Assembly (NCBI RefSeq): GCF_028745735.1
Contig: NZ_JAQZSM010000022.1
Span: forward strand, 1 to 64,000
DNA length: 64,000 bases
Source: Roseinatronobacter alkalisoli
Lineage (GTDB): Bacteria > Pseudomonadota > Alphaproteobacteria > Rhodobacterales > Rhodobacteraceae
Direction of reading: 5' to 3'
This document shows positions 8,485 through 17,450 of the stretch, in pieces. The notes beneath the pieces were generated by a model. The model was not told where the DNA came from, ran no database searches, and worked only from the letters and a program-made list of their open reading frames with translations. The position numbers were made by a program, and so were the translations under genes. How positions within the stretch are numbered: position 1 is the stretch's first letter; each line of letters opens with the position of its first letter.

Positions 8485-9564
8485 TCAAGGCGTCTGACGG
8501 TCTTTGATTTGTGCATCCCTGATCAGCGCGGCCACGCGATAGAACCCATGTGCCATCTTGGAATAGGGCGTGCTGAGGAACAGTGCCAGAACCGCGCCAA
8601 GGTGAATCGCCAGCAGCGCTGGAACCGCGTCAGTTCCTGTAAAGGCATAAAGCGCCAAACCGCTGAATCCTGTCAGCCCCAGCAAAAGCACAAAAATCAT
8701 CTCTGCACCCCAGACAGCGGGGGCACCCAGCCCACGATCTGCCCTGAGCTTGAGCCAGATCAGCCCGGTCGCACCGGCCGTAAGCAGCACACCACCCGGG
8801 ACGCCAAAAAGTTTCGGCAACGAGAACAGCGGATACGGCGCGTGCATGTCAAAGACATAATGCAGTACCGTACCGCTGGATGTGGAGGCGAAGCACAACA
8901 AAAAGCCCCACATCACGGCCTGATGTGCATGGCGGCGGGCATTGCTGAAGCGGTCCTCGTCTTCAAAATTGCAGCCCTGCCCTTGACCGCCCGCAAGGTT
9001 GCGCATGCTGGCTGCGCTGCGCCCGGCCTCCAGCAGATGCGCAAGGGTGACGCGCGTACCGCCAACTTCAGCCCAGTAGCGCGTCAGGCCGATGCCGATG
9101 GCCGTTAGCGGTAGCAGAAAGGCGGGCAGGAAAATTGCGACCATGGCGGTGTGGGACAGCACAGCATAAAAGCCCTTGCCGCTGGCCGGTTGCAGCGCGG
9201 CGGCCGCCCAGAACAGAAGAGCGATGCCGACAACCAGCGCCCCCGCCAGCGCCACGCCCGAGCGATGGAACACCCGCGCCGCAGCCCTGGGCCAGGCGAA
9301 GCGTTCCCACGATTCCTGCCGCGCCTCGGCAAGGGCGGCAGGCAGGTTGAGGGCAAATTCATGCGGCTCGACATACTGGCAGGCATAATAGCAGCCGCGG
9401 CAGTTGTGACAGAGGTTGGCGAGCTGCGTGATGTCGCCGGAGGCAAAGGTGCGTTCCTTGAACATCGCCGGGAAGACCGAACAATAGCCCTCGCAATAGC
9501 GGCAGGCGTTGCAGATATCGACCTGCCGTGCGGCCTCGGTAAGGATCGGTGTGTCAAGCGACAT
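8485..9564 (-). CDS. tcuB: Tricarballylate utilization protein B-like Fe-S/heme membrane electron carrier
   Basis: About 359 residues from an ATG at 9564 (MSLDTPILTEAARQVDICNA). The N-terminus carries two cysteine clusters for Fe-S centres, CNACRYCEGYCSVFP and CHNCRGCYYACQ. The C-terminal two thirds have several hydrophobic helices with histidines suited to heme ligation. This is the TcuB/CitB family; TcuB re-oxidises the reduced flavin of TcuA and passes electrons to the quinone pool. Its start overlaps the end of tcuA by 11 bp. Annotated by family and gene order; the actual tricarboxylate could be tricarballylate, citrate or another acid. Confidence 0.88.
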   Translation of the reverse strand: MSLDTPILTEAARQVDICNACRYCEGYCSVFPAMFKERTFASGDITQLANLCHNCRGCYYACQYVEPHEFALNLPAALAEARQESWERFAWPRAAARVFHRSGVALAGALVVGIALLFWAAAALQPASGKGFYAVLSHTAMVAIFLPAFLLPLTAIGIGLTRYWAEVGGTRVTLAHLLEAGRSAASMRNLAGGQGQGCNFEDEDRFSNARRHAHQAVMWGFLLCFASTSSGTVLHYVFDMHAPYPLFSLPKLFGVPGGVLLTAGATGLIWLKLRADRGLGAPAVWGAEMIFVLLLGLTGFSGLALYAFTGTDAVPALLAIHLGAVLALFLSTPYSKMAHGFYRVAALIRDAQIKDRQTP

Positions 9565-10945
9565 GGGAAGCGGCCTCCTGTCCTGCAATACGGCCAAAGA
9601 CCGTGCCGATGGTCATGCCGAACCCGGCAAGGTATCCTTGGCCCAGTATCGAACCGGCCATGATCTCGCCCGCCGCCCACAGATTGGCGAACGGCCCATC
9701 GGCACCATAGACACGGGCGGTTTCATCGACCTTGAGGCCCAGATAGGTGAAGGTCACGCCGGGGCGCAGGCTGTAGCCATAGAACGGGGGCTGGGTGATC
9801 GGGCGGGCCCAGTTGGTCTTGGGCGGGTCCAGCCCCTCGGTTGCCAGCCCGTCCAGTTCAGTCGGATGAAAGCTGCCGTCCGGGTCGGTCGGGCAAGCTG
9901 CGTTGAAGCTGTCGACGGTCGCTTTCAGCGTCTCGCCGGGAAGGCCAAGTCGGCGCGCCAGATCTTTGATCGTATCGGCCTTGATCGGCGGGAAGACCGA
10001 CGGCATGAACAGTTCAAGCGACTGCGAGTCGATGATCGAATAGCCCACCTGTTCAGGCTGGGCGGCAACCAGACGCCCCCAGATGGCGTAGCGCTTTGGC
10101 CAGACATCTTCACCCTCGTCGTAGAACCGCGCGCCTTGATTGTTGACCACGATAGAGAAGGGCACACAATCCAGTCGGGTGACGATGCCGCCGTCGAATT
10201 TTGGCGCACGCCCGTCGATGGCGACGGCGTGGCACTGTGTCGGATCGCCAACGCTTTCGGCACCTTGATCCAGCATGTCCCTGAGAACAACGCCGCGGTT
10301 ATAGGGTGTGCCACGGATCAGAAAGTTGCGCGCCGAGGGGCCCCAGGCGCGGCAAAGCCAATCGATATCACCCTGAAACCCGCCCGAAGCGAGGACGAAC
10401 GCACGCGCTTGCAGGGTAGCGGTTTCACCTTTGCTGCGAACATCCACGCCGGTCACCCGGTTACCATCGAGATGTATATGCGTCACTTCGGCGTCATACA
10501 GTACCGTGACACCCAGGTTTTCTGCGGTGCGGTAATAGGCGTTTACCAATGCCTTGCCTCCCCCCAGAAAGAACGCATTGGTCCGACTAAGCGACAGCGT
10601 GCCCGACAGCGACGGCTGGAAGCGCACGCCATGTGCCTCCATCCATGGTAGGCATTTCTCGGATTCCCGGATACACATGCGCGCCAGATGCCGGTCTGTT
10701 TTACCATTTACCACGCGCATCAGGTCGTCGAAATACTCATCCTCAGTGTAACTACCGGTCAGAACCGACAACGGCCCCTGATGCATGCAGCGAAAGTTGC
10801 GGGTGTGGCGTGAATTACCCCCGCGATAAACCTTGGGCGCGCTTTCCAGCAGGAGGACACTGCACCCCTTTTCGGCCCCCTCGATGGCCGCGCAAAGTGC
10901 GGCATTGCCACCGCCGACAACGATCAGGTCATAGGGTTCAGACAT
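9554..10945 (-). CDS. tcuA: FAD-dependent tricarballylate dehydrogenase-like flavoprotein
   Basis: 463 residues from the ATG at 10943-10945, chosen because the Rossmann dinucleotide motif follows at once (YDLIVVGGGNAALCAAIEGA). It belongs to the fumarate reductase/succinate dehydrogenase flavoprotein superfamily: GGNSRHTRNFR near residue 45, ASGGFQGD, and a C-terminal AAGEIMAGSILGQGYLAGFG FAD motif. TcuA oxidises tricarballylate to cis-aconitate. It overlaps the regulator upstream by 8 bp and tcuB downstream, so the three genes form a coupled operon. Confidence 0.88.
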   Translation of the reverse strand: MSEPYDLIVVGGGNAALCAAIEGAEKGCSVLLLESAPKVYRGGNSRHTRNFRCMHQGPLSVLTGSYTEDEYFDDLMRVVNGKTDRHLARMCIRESEKCLPWMEAHGVRFQPSLSGTLSLSRTNAFFLGGGKALVNAYYRTAENLGVTVLYDAEVTHIHLDGNRVTGVDVRSKGETATLQARAFVLASGGFQGDIDWLCRAWGPSARNFLIRGTPYNRGVVLRDMLDQGAESVGDPTQCHAVAIDGRAPKFDGGIVTRLDCVPFSIVVNNQGARFYDEGEDVWPKRYAIWGRLVAAQPEQVGYSIIDSQSLELFMPSVFPPIKADTIKDLARRLGLPGETLKATVDSFNAACPTDPDGSFHPTELDGLATEGLDPPKTNWARPITQPPFYGYSLRPGVTFTYLGLKVDETARVYGADGPFANLWAAGEIMAGSILGQGYLAGFGMTIGTVFGRIAGQEAASHVA

Positions 10946-11657
10946 TATGGAAATCAGGCTCCTGCGGTTTGGCCTCGCGCAGCTGACGTAGCCGGGCTGC
11001 GTGCGCGCGCTGTATGTGGCGGCGCATGGTGTGCTCGGCCTCGTCCTCGTCACGGGCTTTCAGCGCCGATATGATGGCAAGGTGTTCTGTCACTGCGACT
11101 TCGGCGCGGTCCGGATCCTCCATGGTGGACCGGCCTAGAACCAGCAAGGTTTTCTGCACCGCCAGTACTGCGCGCAGAAGAAAGCGGTTGCGCGCTGCGT
11201 TCATGATTGCGGCGTGGAAATTCTGGTTCTGGTGATAGCGTTCCTCAGATGTTTTGGCATCCATCATGGCACTCTGAATCGCTTCGATCTCCTCAAGCTC
11301 AACAGCAGACGCGGCGCGGGCGGCGAACCGGGCCGACGTGCTTTCGAGCACGGCGCGCATCTCATACAGCTCAGATATTTCAGAGCGGTCAAGTGCGCGG
11401 ATCGTGATGCCCAGGCGCGGAGTGTGAACCACCAACCCCTCGGTTCCAAGCTGGTGGATCGCCTCGCGGACCGGCGTGCGCGACATGCCGAAACGCTCTG
11501 CGAGCTCGGCTTCTATCAGACGATCCCCGGGTGTCAGAGCGCCTGCGCGTATGTCGTGCACAATTCGCATATAGGCATTCTGCCCTGGCGGAAGGTCGGC
11601 CTTTTGATGCGTGGCACTGGGGGTTGTCATGGCACCTGTTTCCGTTGTGTCAGCCAT
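10938..11657 (-). CDS. GntR-family (FCD) regulator of the tcu operon
   Basis: 239 residues if it starts at the ATG at 11657; a longer version upstream lacks support. Residues ~30-95 hold the GntR winged helix (LIEAELAERFGMSRTPVREA) and the C-terminus is an FCD domain (NQNFHAAIMNAAR, VTEHLAIISAL). It overlaps tcuA by 8 bp. In Salmonella the tcu regulator TcuR is LysR-type, so a GntR protein here is a different regulator in an equivalent place. It ends in EPDFHNV. Confidence 0.88.
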   Translation of the reverse strand: MADTTETGAMTTPSATHQKADLPPGQNAYMRIVHDIRAGALTPGDRLIEAELAERFGMSRTPVREAIHQLGTEGLVVHTPRLGITIRALDRSEISELYEMRAVLESTSARFAARAASAVELEEIEAIQSAMMDAKTSEERYHQNQNFHAAIMNAARNRFLLRAVLAVQKTLLVLGRSTMEDPDRAEVAVTEHLAIISALKARDEDEAEHTMRRHIQRAHAARLRQLREAKPQEPDFHNV

Positions 11658-11665
11658 GGATACAT

Positions 11666-11685
11666 TTGCATACGATTGGATGCAA
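11666..11685. promoter_or_regulatory. Inverted repeat upstream of the tcu regulator
   Basis: TTGCAT-N8-ATGCAA lies 9 bp upstream of the regulator's start. The position and symmetry suit autoregulation by the GntR protein itself. Candidate only. Confidence 0.35.
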
Positions 11686-11954
11686 TATGAAAATTCCGGG
11701 CAACATTGGCTTTCATTTGCCCAATTTAGGCTTTGGCGATGCTTCATCTTCTGCGTAGTTTTACCAGCCTGGGCGTGACGCTTTACGCATACCACTGATC
11801 AAAATGCGCGTATGCGTGTTACACCGTGCCCGCGATAGCCGCGGACCGCTACCGCAAGCACCGGTCAGATGCCGTTCGCACAACGGCCTGATTGAGGGGC
11901 TTCATTAAAGGTGTGGCTGTCACAGGGATTGCCAGGCACGACGTGCGCGCCGGC

Positions 11955-12231
11955 AATTGGTCAGGACTCGTTCTTGTTTCATAACCAGAACATCACGATG
12001 GCAGCGAGGGCTATGGCCGAAAGGAAGACCTTCGGGCTTCGGTCATGTCGGGTTGAACCCTTCGCCAGTCCTTCAGTTAACCGAACATGATCTCGATCCT
12101 GTTACGGCGCTTGTCGTATTTGAAGGCCTTCCCCGGAGCATTCCGGCCCGGGATATAAGGCTTTATCCGCTTGTCCCCCATCGCTTCCAGCGGTTGTAGA
12201 GCCTGAAGCACAAGATCAATGGGTCCAGACC
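11955..12231 (-). pseudogene. IS5-family transposase C-terminal remnant
   Basis: The minus strand reads GDKRIKPYIPGRNAPGKAFK, YDKRRNRIEIMFG, a stop, LKDWRRVQPDMTEARR, and then in another frame FLSAIALAAIVMFWL. This is the C-terminal end of an IS5-type (IS427-like) transposase with at least one nonsense change and one frameshift. GGGTCCAGACCC near 12220-12231 resembles an IS5 end. The adjacent stretch 11686-11954 shows no gene. Confidence 0.65.
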
Positions 12232-12987
12232 CTAATCCTGCGCAATCGCACGGTTCAGTTCCAGCATCTCTGACATTGCTTTGCGAGCAGCTTCGTGATC
12301 GCGGGCTGCGATGGCATCGGCCACTGCGATGTGTCCCTCGCGGCTAACCTTTTCGTTGTCGGGGTTCACCACGCCGAATTCATAGGATATCCGAAGCATA
12401 GTCAAGATGATCTGGCGCAACTGGCGCATGACGTTGTTTCTGGTCATGTCAAGTAATGTGACGTGAAACTGGCAGTCAGCCGCGAACAATGTCTCGACAT
12501 CCACCTGGCCCGGATGAATGGCATGTGCAGCCGCCTGTAGAATCTTCACCTGTTCGTCGGTTCCTCGCTGGGCGGCGAGCGCCGCCGCAGCCGGTTCGAG
12601 TACGGTGCGCAATTCCGTTGTTTCTGCAAATATCTGTTTGATGCGTGGGTGCGACGGATCGTGCCAGGAAACAACGTCACCGTCCAGAAAGTTCCATTCC
12701 TCGATTGATCGGACCCGCGTTCCATAGCGGCGCGCGGTGCGTAAAAGTCCTTTACCCGACAGCACTTTCACCGCGTCCCGCACAGTGGCCCGGCTAACCC
12801 CCAATGAGTCCGCCAGTTCTTCTTCAGTCGGCATCACCTCATCGGGGGAATATACATCATTGGTGATGCGTTTCCCCAGAGTTTCGACAGACCGCTTGGC
12901 CACGCCTGTTGGCAGCGAAGACATGAATTCCGTCGGTATCCTGAGGTCGAGATGTCGGCGCGGCGGGTTTTCAATGGTCTTGCGCAT
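12232..12987 (-). CDS. GntR-family (FCD) transcriptional regulator
   Basis: 251 residues from the ATG at 12987, preceded by GGGGAA at a suitable distance; a GTG three codons upstream is an alternative. The N-terminal winged helix shows EELADSLGVSRATVRDAVKV and GLLRTARRYGTRV. The FCD domain has CQFHVTLLDMTRN and EGHIAVADAIAARD. It is divergent from the second TRAP operon, so it probably controls uptake and dehydration of a sugar acid (compare DgoR/ExuR-type FCD regulators). Confidence 0.88.
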   Translation of the reverse strand: MRKTIENPPRRHLDLRIPTEFMSSLPTGVAKRSVETLGKRITNDVYSPDEVMPTEEELADSLGVSRATVRDAVKVLSGKGLLRTARRYGTRVRSIEEWNFLDGDVVSWHDPSHPRIKQIFAETTELRTVLEPAAAALAAQRGTDEQVKILQAAAHAIHPGQVDVETLFAADCQFHVTLLDMTRNNVMRQLRQIILTMLRISYEFGVVNPDNEKVSREGHIAVADAIAARDHEAARKAMSEMLELNRAIAQD

Positions 12988-13012
12988 GGTATCCACTTCC
13001 CCAATTTTTCTT

Positions 13013-13051
13013 TACATATGATCTAGAGTGAGTCATCGTCTGATCTATGTA
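13013..13051. promoter_or_regulatory. Imperfect inverted repeat in the gntR/TRAP divergent region
   Basis: TACATATGATC (13013-13023) faces GATCTATGTA (13042-13051) in the gap between the GntR gene and dctP. The arms are complementary except for one extra base. It is a candidate operator for the adjacent GntR regulator. Confidence 0.35.
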
Positions 13052-13139
13052 GCGCCACCCGGCCTGCACTGGCAACGCTCTGGCAACAAAAACAACACTA
13101 TTTGCCAGCGATCCCAGATCGAACGGAGGAGGAGGAACA

Positions 13140-14168
13140 ATGAACATGAGAAGTGCAATCTGCGCCGCTGCCCTGGCCGCCGCAACTTTCGCTTTCGGTG
13201 CGACCTACGCGGATGCCACCGAGATCAAATTTGGCATCGGCATTCCTGAAGGGGACTTCCCGGAATATAATGCCCTTGTGCGCTTTAAGGAATACGTAGA
13301 GTTCAAGACCAATGGCGAACTGACCGTGCGGCTTTTCCCCAATAACCAGCTTGGTGGGGAACGCGAGATGATCGAGATGGTCCAGCAAGGCAGTCTTGAA
13401 CTCAGCTTTCCCGCAGACGGCGCCATGAGTGGGTTTTATGCTCCGATGCAGGTCTGGTCGATTCCTTACCTGTTTGAATCCGCGCCAGTGGCATGGAGGG
13501 TGCTGGAAAGCGAATTCGCGGAGAATATGAAAGATGATATTCTGAGACAGACCGGAATTCGTGCGTTGGCGTTTTCGCAAAACGGCTTCCGGTCCTTCAC
13601 CAACAATATCCGCCCGCTGATCAACCCCGAAGACATGGGCGGCCTTAAAATCCGCACCATGGAAAGCCCCGTCTACATGGAACTGGTGAATTCGCTGGGC
13701 GCGACCGCGGTGCCGATCAGCGGTGCTGAAGTGGTCATGGCGCTGCGTCAAGGCGTGGTCGACGGACAGGAAAACCCGCCAGCCGTGGTTTACGGAGGTG
13801 GCCATGGTGAGGTTCAGAAATACTATACCCTCAATGAACACACCTTTGGCCTGCATGTCATTATTGCCAATGACGATTGGTTCAATTCGCTGGAACCAGG
13901 CCATCAGCAGGTTATTCAGGACGCGGCACTTCTGATGGCGTGGACAGAGAACCTTCAGAAAACCGAAGGGGATTGGCGCTTCAGCCGCCAGTTGGCAGAG
14001 GAACTGGGGATGGAAATCCATGTGTCGACCCCAGAACAAAAGGCAGCCTTCAAGGAGATCACACAGCCCGCTGTGCTGGAGTTTATCCGCAGCAATGTCG
14101 GCGACGAACTGGTCGATGATCTGATTTCAACGGTCGACGCTGCAAAGGCCTCCCTTTACGGAAATTGA
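13140..14168 (+). CDS. TRAP transporter substrate-binding protein (DctP family), second system
   Basis: 342 residues, with a strong GGAGGAGGAGG just before the ATG and a signal peptide (MRSAICAAALAAATFAFGAT, then YADA). DctP features: NQLGGEREMIEMVQQG, GGLKIRTMESPVYMELVN with the substrate-carboxylate arginine, and EVVMALRQGVVDGQENPPAV. It is the first gene of a TRAP operon and is followed by an intercistronic hairpin. Likely ligand is a sugar acid, judging by the dehydratase three genes downstream. Confidence 0.94.
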   Translation: MNMRSAICAAALAAATFAFGATYADATEIKFGIGIPEGDFPEYNALVRFKEYVEFKTNGELTVRLFPNNQLGGEREMIEMVQQGSLELSFPADGAMSGFYAPMQVWSIPYLFESAPVAWRVLESEFAENMKDDILRQTGIRALAFSQNGFRSFTNNIRPLINPEDMGGLKIRTMESPVYMELVNSLGATAVPISGAEVVMALRQGVVDGQENPPAVVYGGGHGEVQKYYTLNEHTFGLHVIIANDDWFNSLEPGHQQVIQDAALLMAWTENLQKTEGDWRFSRQLAEELGMEIHVSTPEQKAAFKEITQPAVLEFIRSNVGDELVDDLISTVDAAKASLYGN

Positions 14169-14177
14169 TCATATCCA

Positions 14178-14217
14178 GCCCGTGGCCTTGTCATTCTGTC
14201 GTAGGCAGGCCACGGGC
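14178..14217 (+). promoter_or_regulatory. Intercistronic stem-loop between dctP and dctQ
   Basis: A perfect 10-bp stem, GCCCGTGGCC (14178-14187) with GGCCACGGGC (14208-14217), lies just after the dctP stop and before dctQ. Such hairpins in transporter operons stabilise the binding-protein mRNA so that it is made in excess over the permease. No U-run follows, so full termination is unlikely. Confidence 0.55.
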
Positions 14218-14283
14218 ACCTTCTGCCTGACTTTCCTCTGAACATTGCGGCCCGCGCGGCCAAACTAACGCATGGGTTAAGAC

Positions 14284-14823
14284 ATGACGCGTATTGCCAC
14301 AAGCGCCGCCCGGCTACTTGCGAGAAGCACAGAAGTAATTGCGGCGCTGCTGTTGATGGCAGTAACGGTGCTGAACCTGACACAGGTTGGCGGGCGCTAT
14401 TTCTTCAGCACAGGTTTCAGTTGGACCGAAGAAGTCATGCGATATTCGATGATCTGGCTGATGATGCTGGGCAGCGTCGCATGTATCTTCAGGGTCGAAC
14501 ACATGGGGATCGAAGCGCTGGAAGGGCTGGTCAACCCGAAGCTCGTCCGTTTTGTGAAGTCGGCCTTGTATTCGGTCGCCGCAATTTTTTGTGTCGTAAT
14601 CATCTATTATGGTCTGCCGCTGGCAATGCGCAATGCGGCGCAGACCGCGCCTGCCTCTGGAATTCCGATGATCATCCCTTACTCGGCATTGCCTGTCGGG
14701 GCGGCCCTTATGCTGGTGCAAATTGCGTTAAGCTGGCTTTCCGGTTTTGAACCTGATGACGGTGGCGCGGCCAATAACCACATGCATGGGGCAAACACCG
14801 GCAAAAACGGGGTTGGCCAATGA
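14284..14823 (+). CDS. TRAP transporter small permease (DctQ family), second system
   Basis: 179 residues with four hydrophobic helices and the conserved FSWTEEVMRYSMIWLMMLGS stretch, then FRVEHMGIEAL. It pairs with the DctM protein whose start overlaps its stop by 4 bp. The C-terminal ~25 residues are a hydrophilic tail. Confidence 0.92.
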   Translation: MTRIATSAARLLARSTEVIAALLLMAVTVLNLTQVGGRYFFSTGFSWTEEVMRYSMIWLMMLGSVACIFRVEHMGIEALEGLVNPKLVRFVKSALYSVAAIFCVVIIYYGLPLAMRNAAQTAPASGIPMIIPYSALPVGAALMLVQIALSWLSGFEPDDGGAANNHMHGANTGKNGVGQ

Positions 14824-16094
14824 TCTGGGTCGCAATTCTGGGGCTTGGCCTGCTGTTCATCGGTATCCCCGTCGCATTCGCAATCGGCCTTGCCGGTATG
14901 CTTGGGGTCTGGCTGGCGGGCATCCCGTTGTCAGTCACTGCGACGCGGCTGTTCACCGGGGTGGACAGTTTCATCTTTCTTGCTGTGCCCTTCTACATTC
15001 TAGCGGCCGAAATCATGGGTCAGGGCGGCATTACCGCGCGTCTGATCTCAATTGCATCGTCGGCGACAAGCTGGCTGCGCGGAGGCACCGCTTATGCCAA
15101 TATCGGAACCTCGGTCCTGTTTGCGGGAATTTCCGGTTCGGCAGTGGCAGATGCTGCAGCCTTGGGGCGCGTATTCACGGAAGAAATGCCGAAGGAAGGC
15201 TATACAAAGGAATATTCAGCCGCAGTCACCGCGGCCTCTTCAATAGTCGGACCGATCATTCCACCATCAGGGCTGGCCATCATCATGGCCGCTGTGACGG
15301 GCCTTTCAGTCATCGACCTGTTTCTGGCGGGCATCCTGCCAGGCCTGCTGCTAGGGGGTGCTTGCGCGGGGGTTGTTGCGATAGATGCGTTTCGCAAGCG
15401 CGTGCCAAAACCGCGGCGCATGATGTTCAACCGCGAAGGTGCAGTGCGCATGATCATTGAGGCGGTTGCGGTTTTGACCCTCCCGGTCATCATCATCGGT
15501 GGCATGCTTGCCGGCATCTACACGGCCACAGAAGGAGGCGGAATCGCTGTAGCCTATGCAATTTTCCTGTCCATGGTCGTGTTTCGTGTGATGGATATGA
15601 AAGGGTTGTGGCGGGCGTTCTTGCGCGCGGCGCGGACATCGGCCACCATCTATCTGCTTGTTGCGGCCGCAACCATCCTGTCCTACGCACTGAACCTTTT
15701 GGGAATCGCATCCTGGGTTTCATCAGCCGCCAGAGTGTTCGAGCATAGTCCTTTGCTGTTTTTGTTCGCCGTGGCGGTCCTGATGCTGATCCTTGGCACG
15801 TTTCTGGATATCGGTGCCGCAATCCTTATCTTCGCGCCATTGCTGATGCCGGTGGTATATCAGCTTGGCATTGACCCTATGCAGGCGGCCATGGTGATCA
15901 TGCTGACCTTGGCGATGGGCCTTGTCACGCCCCCTGTCGGGGTGGTGCTGTTTGTCATGATGCGCGTCGGCCGTGTGCGGATGTATCCATTGATCCGCGC
16001 CCTGGTGCCGTTTTTGCTGGCACAACTGGCGGCCATTGGTCTCGTTTGCCTTATTCCGGGCATTTCAAGCTATCTGCCCAATCTTTTAAACTAA
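14820..16094 (+). CDS. TRAP transporter large permease (DctM family), second system
   Basis: 424 residues, about twelve hydrophobic helices. Typical DctM motifs: FAGISGSAVADAAALG, SSIVGPIIPPSGLAIIMAA and LVTPPVGVVLFVMMRVG. It forms the ion-driven channel with the small permease and is followed by a sugar-acid dehydratase-like gene 42 bp downstream. Confidence 0.95.
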   Translation: MIWVAILGLGLLFIGIPVAFAIGLAGMLGVWLAGIPLSVTATRLFTGVDSFIFLAVPFYILAAEIMGQGGITARLISIASSATSWLRGGTAYANIGTSVLFAGISGSAVADAAALGRVFTEEMPKEGYTKEYSAAVTAASSIVGPIIPPSGLAIIMAAVTGLSVIDLFLAGILPGLLLGGACAGVVAIDAFRKRVPKPRRMMFNREGAVRMIIEAVAVLTLPVIIIGGMLAGIYTATEGGGIAVAYAIFLSMVVFRVMDMKGLWRAFLRAARTSATIYLLVAAATILSYALNLLGIASWVSSAARVFEHSPLLFLFAVAVLMLILGTFLDIGAAILIFAPLLMPVVYQLGIDPMQAAMVIMLTLAMGLVTPPVGVVLFVMMRVGRVRMYPLIRALVPFLLAQLAAIGLVCLIPGISSYLPNLLN

Positions 16095-16136
16095 CGCCCC
16101 GCAAGACACGGGCTTTTCGCAAGCCAAGAGGACTTC

Positions 16137-17309
16137 ATGAAAATTACCAGCATCAGCACTGTGGTTGTAAACGCCATTCACCGGAACTGGGTATTTGTGA
16201 AAGTTCAGACAGACCAGCCCGGCCTTCACGGCTGGGGAGAAGCAACGTTGGAATGGAAGACCCGCGCGGTTCTTGGCGCGGTGGAAGATCTGGCTCAGTT
16301 TGTCATTGGCGCAGACCCGCGCCGGATTGAACATATCTTCAGCAAGATGACCAAATTCAGCTTCTGGCCCCTTGGGTCGATTGGCATGACGGCTGTATCC
16401 GCCATCGATCAGGCGCTTTGGGACATCAAGGCCAAGGATCTAGGTGTGCCGGCGTGGCAACTTCTGGGCGGGCAGGTGCGCGAAAAGGTCAGGGTCTATA
16501 CCCATATGCGCCGCGCCCGCATCGGTGCGCAGGTCGGGACTGCCGATATCGGCGCGTTCTGCGATGCGGTTCAGGAAACCGTTGAAATGGGGTATAATGC
16601 CGTTAAGCTGGGGTTCGTGCCTTATTCAGGATACGAGGCTCCGCTGCCGGATCTGCTGCATGTCGAAAAGCTGGCGCAGGCGGTACGCGAAAGGGTCGGC
16701 CCCGATGTTGCCATCATGACGGATTTTCACGGGCGTCCCGCATCGCCCGAAGTCGCGAAGGCCTATATCGATGTCATTGCCCCGATCAGCCCGCTTTTCG
16801 TCGAAGAGCCGATTCAGCCGGGCAACGCAATTGCAATGGCGGACCTTGCGCGGCGGGTTAATTGTCCGCTTGCTACGGGCGAACGGTTATTCACGCCACG
16901 TGAATTTGCCGAGCTTGCCGAACACAGGGCGGTTGCACATATCCAGCCTGATCTAAGCCATTGTGGCGGTTTGACCGGCGGGCGCAAGATTGCCGCCATA
17001 GCCGAGGCAGGACAGATGGGTATCGCGCCACATAACCCTATGGGGCCTGTCGCGGGTGCGGTCGCGCTACACTTCGATGCGGCGACACCAAATTTTGTCA
17101 TTCAGGAAGAAGCTGTCGGGCTGGTGCCATGGTTTGACGAAATTTTCTCACATCCCATGCGTCTTGTGCAGGGATATTGGGAGATCCCCGATGGTCTCGG
17201 CTTTGGTGTTGAAATAAACGAAGCTGCGGCCGCCCGCCACCCCTTCAAGCCAGAGATTGTACCCGCGTTGGAGGCGCTGCTACCTGACGGTACGATCGCG
17301 AATTGGTGA
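16137..17309 (+). CDS. Enolase-superfamily sugar-acid dehydratase, galactonate dehydratase-like
   Basis: 390 residues. The N-terminal capping domain and C-terminal barrel match the mandelate racemase/muconate lactonizing family. Metal and catalytic residues can be placed: Asp196 and His198 in TDFHGR, Glu224 in FVEEP, Glu249 in ATGERL, and His299 in APHNPMGP. The Asp-x-His pair and GER/HNP pattern are those of D-galactonate dehydratase; the KxK motif of mandelate racemase is absent (NAVKLGF instead). It probably dehydrates an acid sugar imported by the TRAP system upstream. RBS AGAGGA precedes the ATG. Confidence 0.88.
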   Translation: MKITSISTVVVNAIHRNWVFVKVQTDQPGLHGWGEATLEWKTRAVLGAVEDLAQFVIGADPRRIEHIFSKMTKFSFWPLGSIGMTAVSAIDQALWDIKAKDLGVPAWQLLGGQVREKVRVYTHMRRARIGAQVGTADIGAFCDAVQETVEMGYNAVKLGFVPYSGYEAPLPDLLHVEKLAQAVRERVGPDVAIMTDFHGRPASPEVAKAYIDVIAPISPLFVEEPIQPGNAIAMADLARRVNCPLATGERLFTPREFAELAEHRAVAHIQPDLSHCGGLTGGRKIAAIAEAGQMGIAPHNPMGPVAGAVALHFDAATPNFVIQEEAVGLVPWFDEIFSHPMRLVQGYWEIPDGLGFGVEINEAAAARHPFKPEIVPALEALLPDGTIANW

Positions 17310-17450
17310 TGGTTAAAGCGTTTCGGAAGATCCGTGAATCCTGGGTTTTCCAAGCCTTCGAATTTATGCTTCATCATGTTTGAGAGAATGGATCATGTCA
17401 GCTCCTTCGCCGGTCGCACTATGCAGATAACGAAGTAGCAGCTGTATTCT

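Noticed and set aside
16137-17309. Mandelate racemase for the mandelate-like pathway
   Set aside because: The KxK motif is absent and the TDFHGR/GER/HNP pattern is that of acid-sugar dehydratases; it is also in a TRAP sugar-acid operon 7 kb away.
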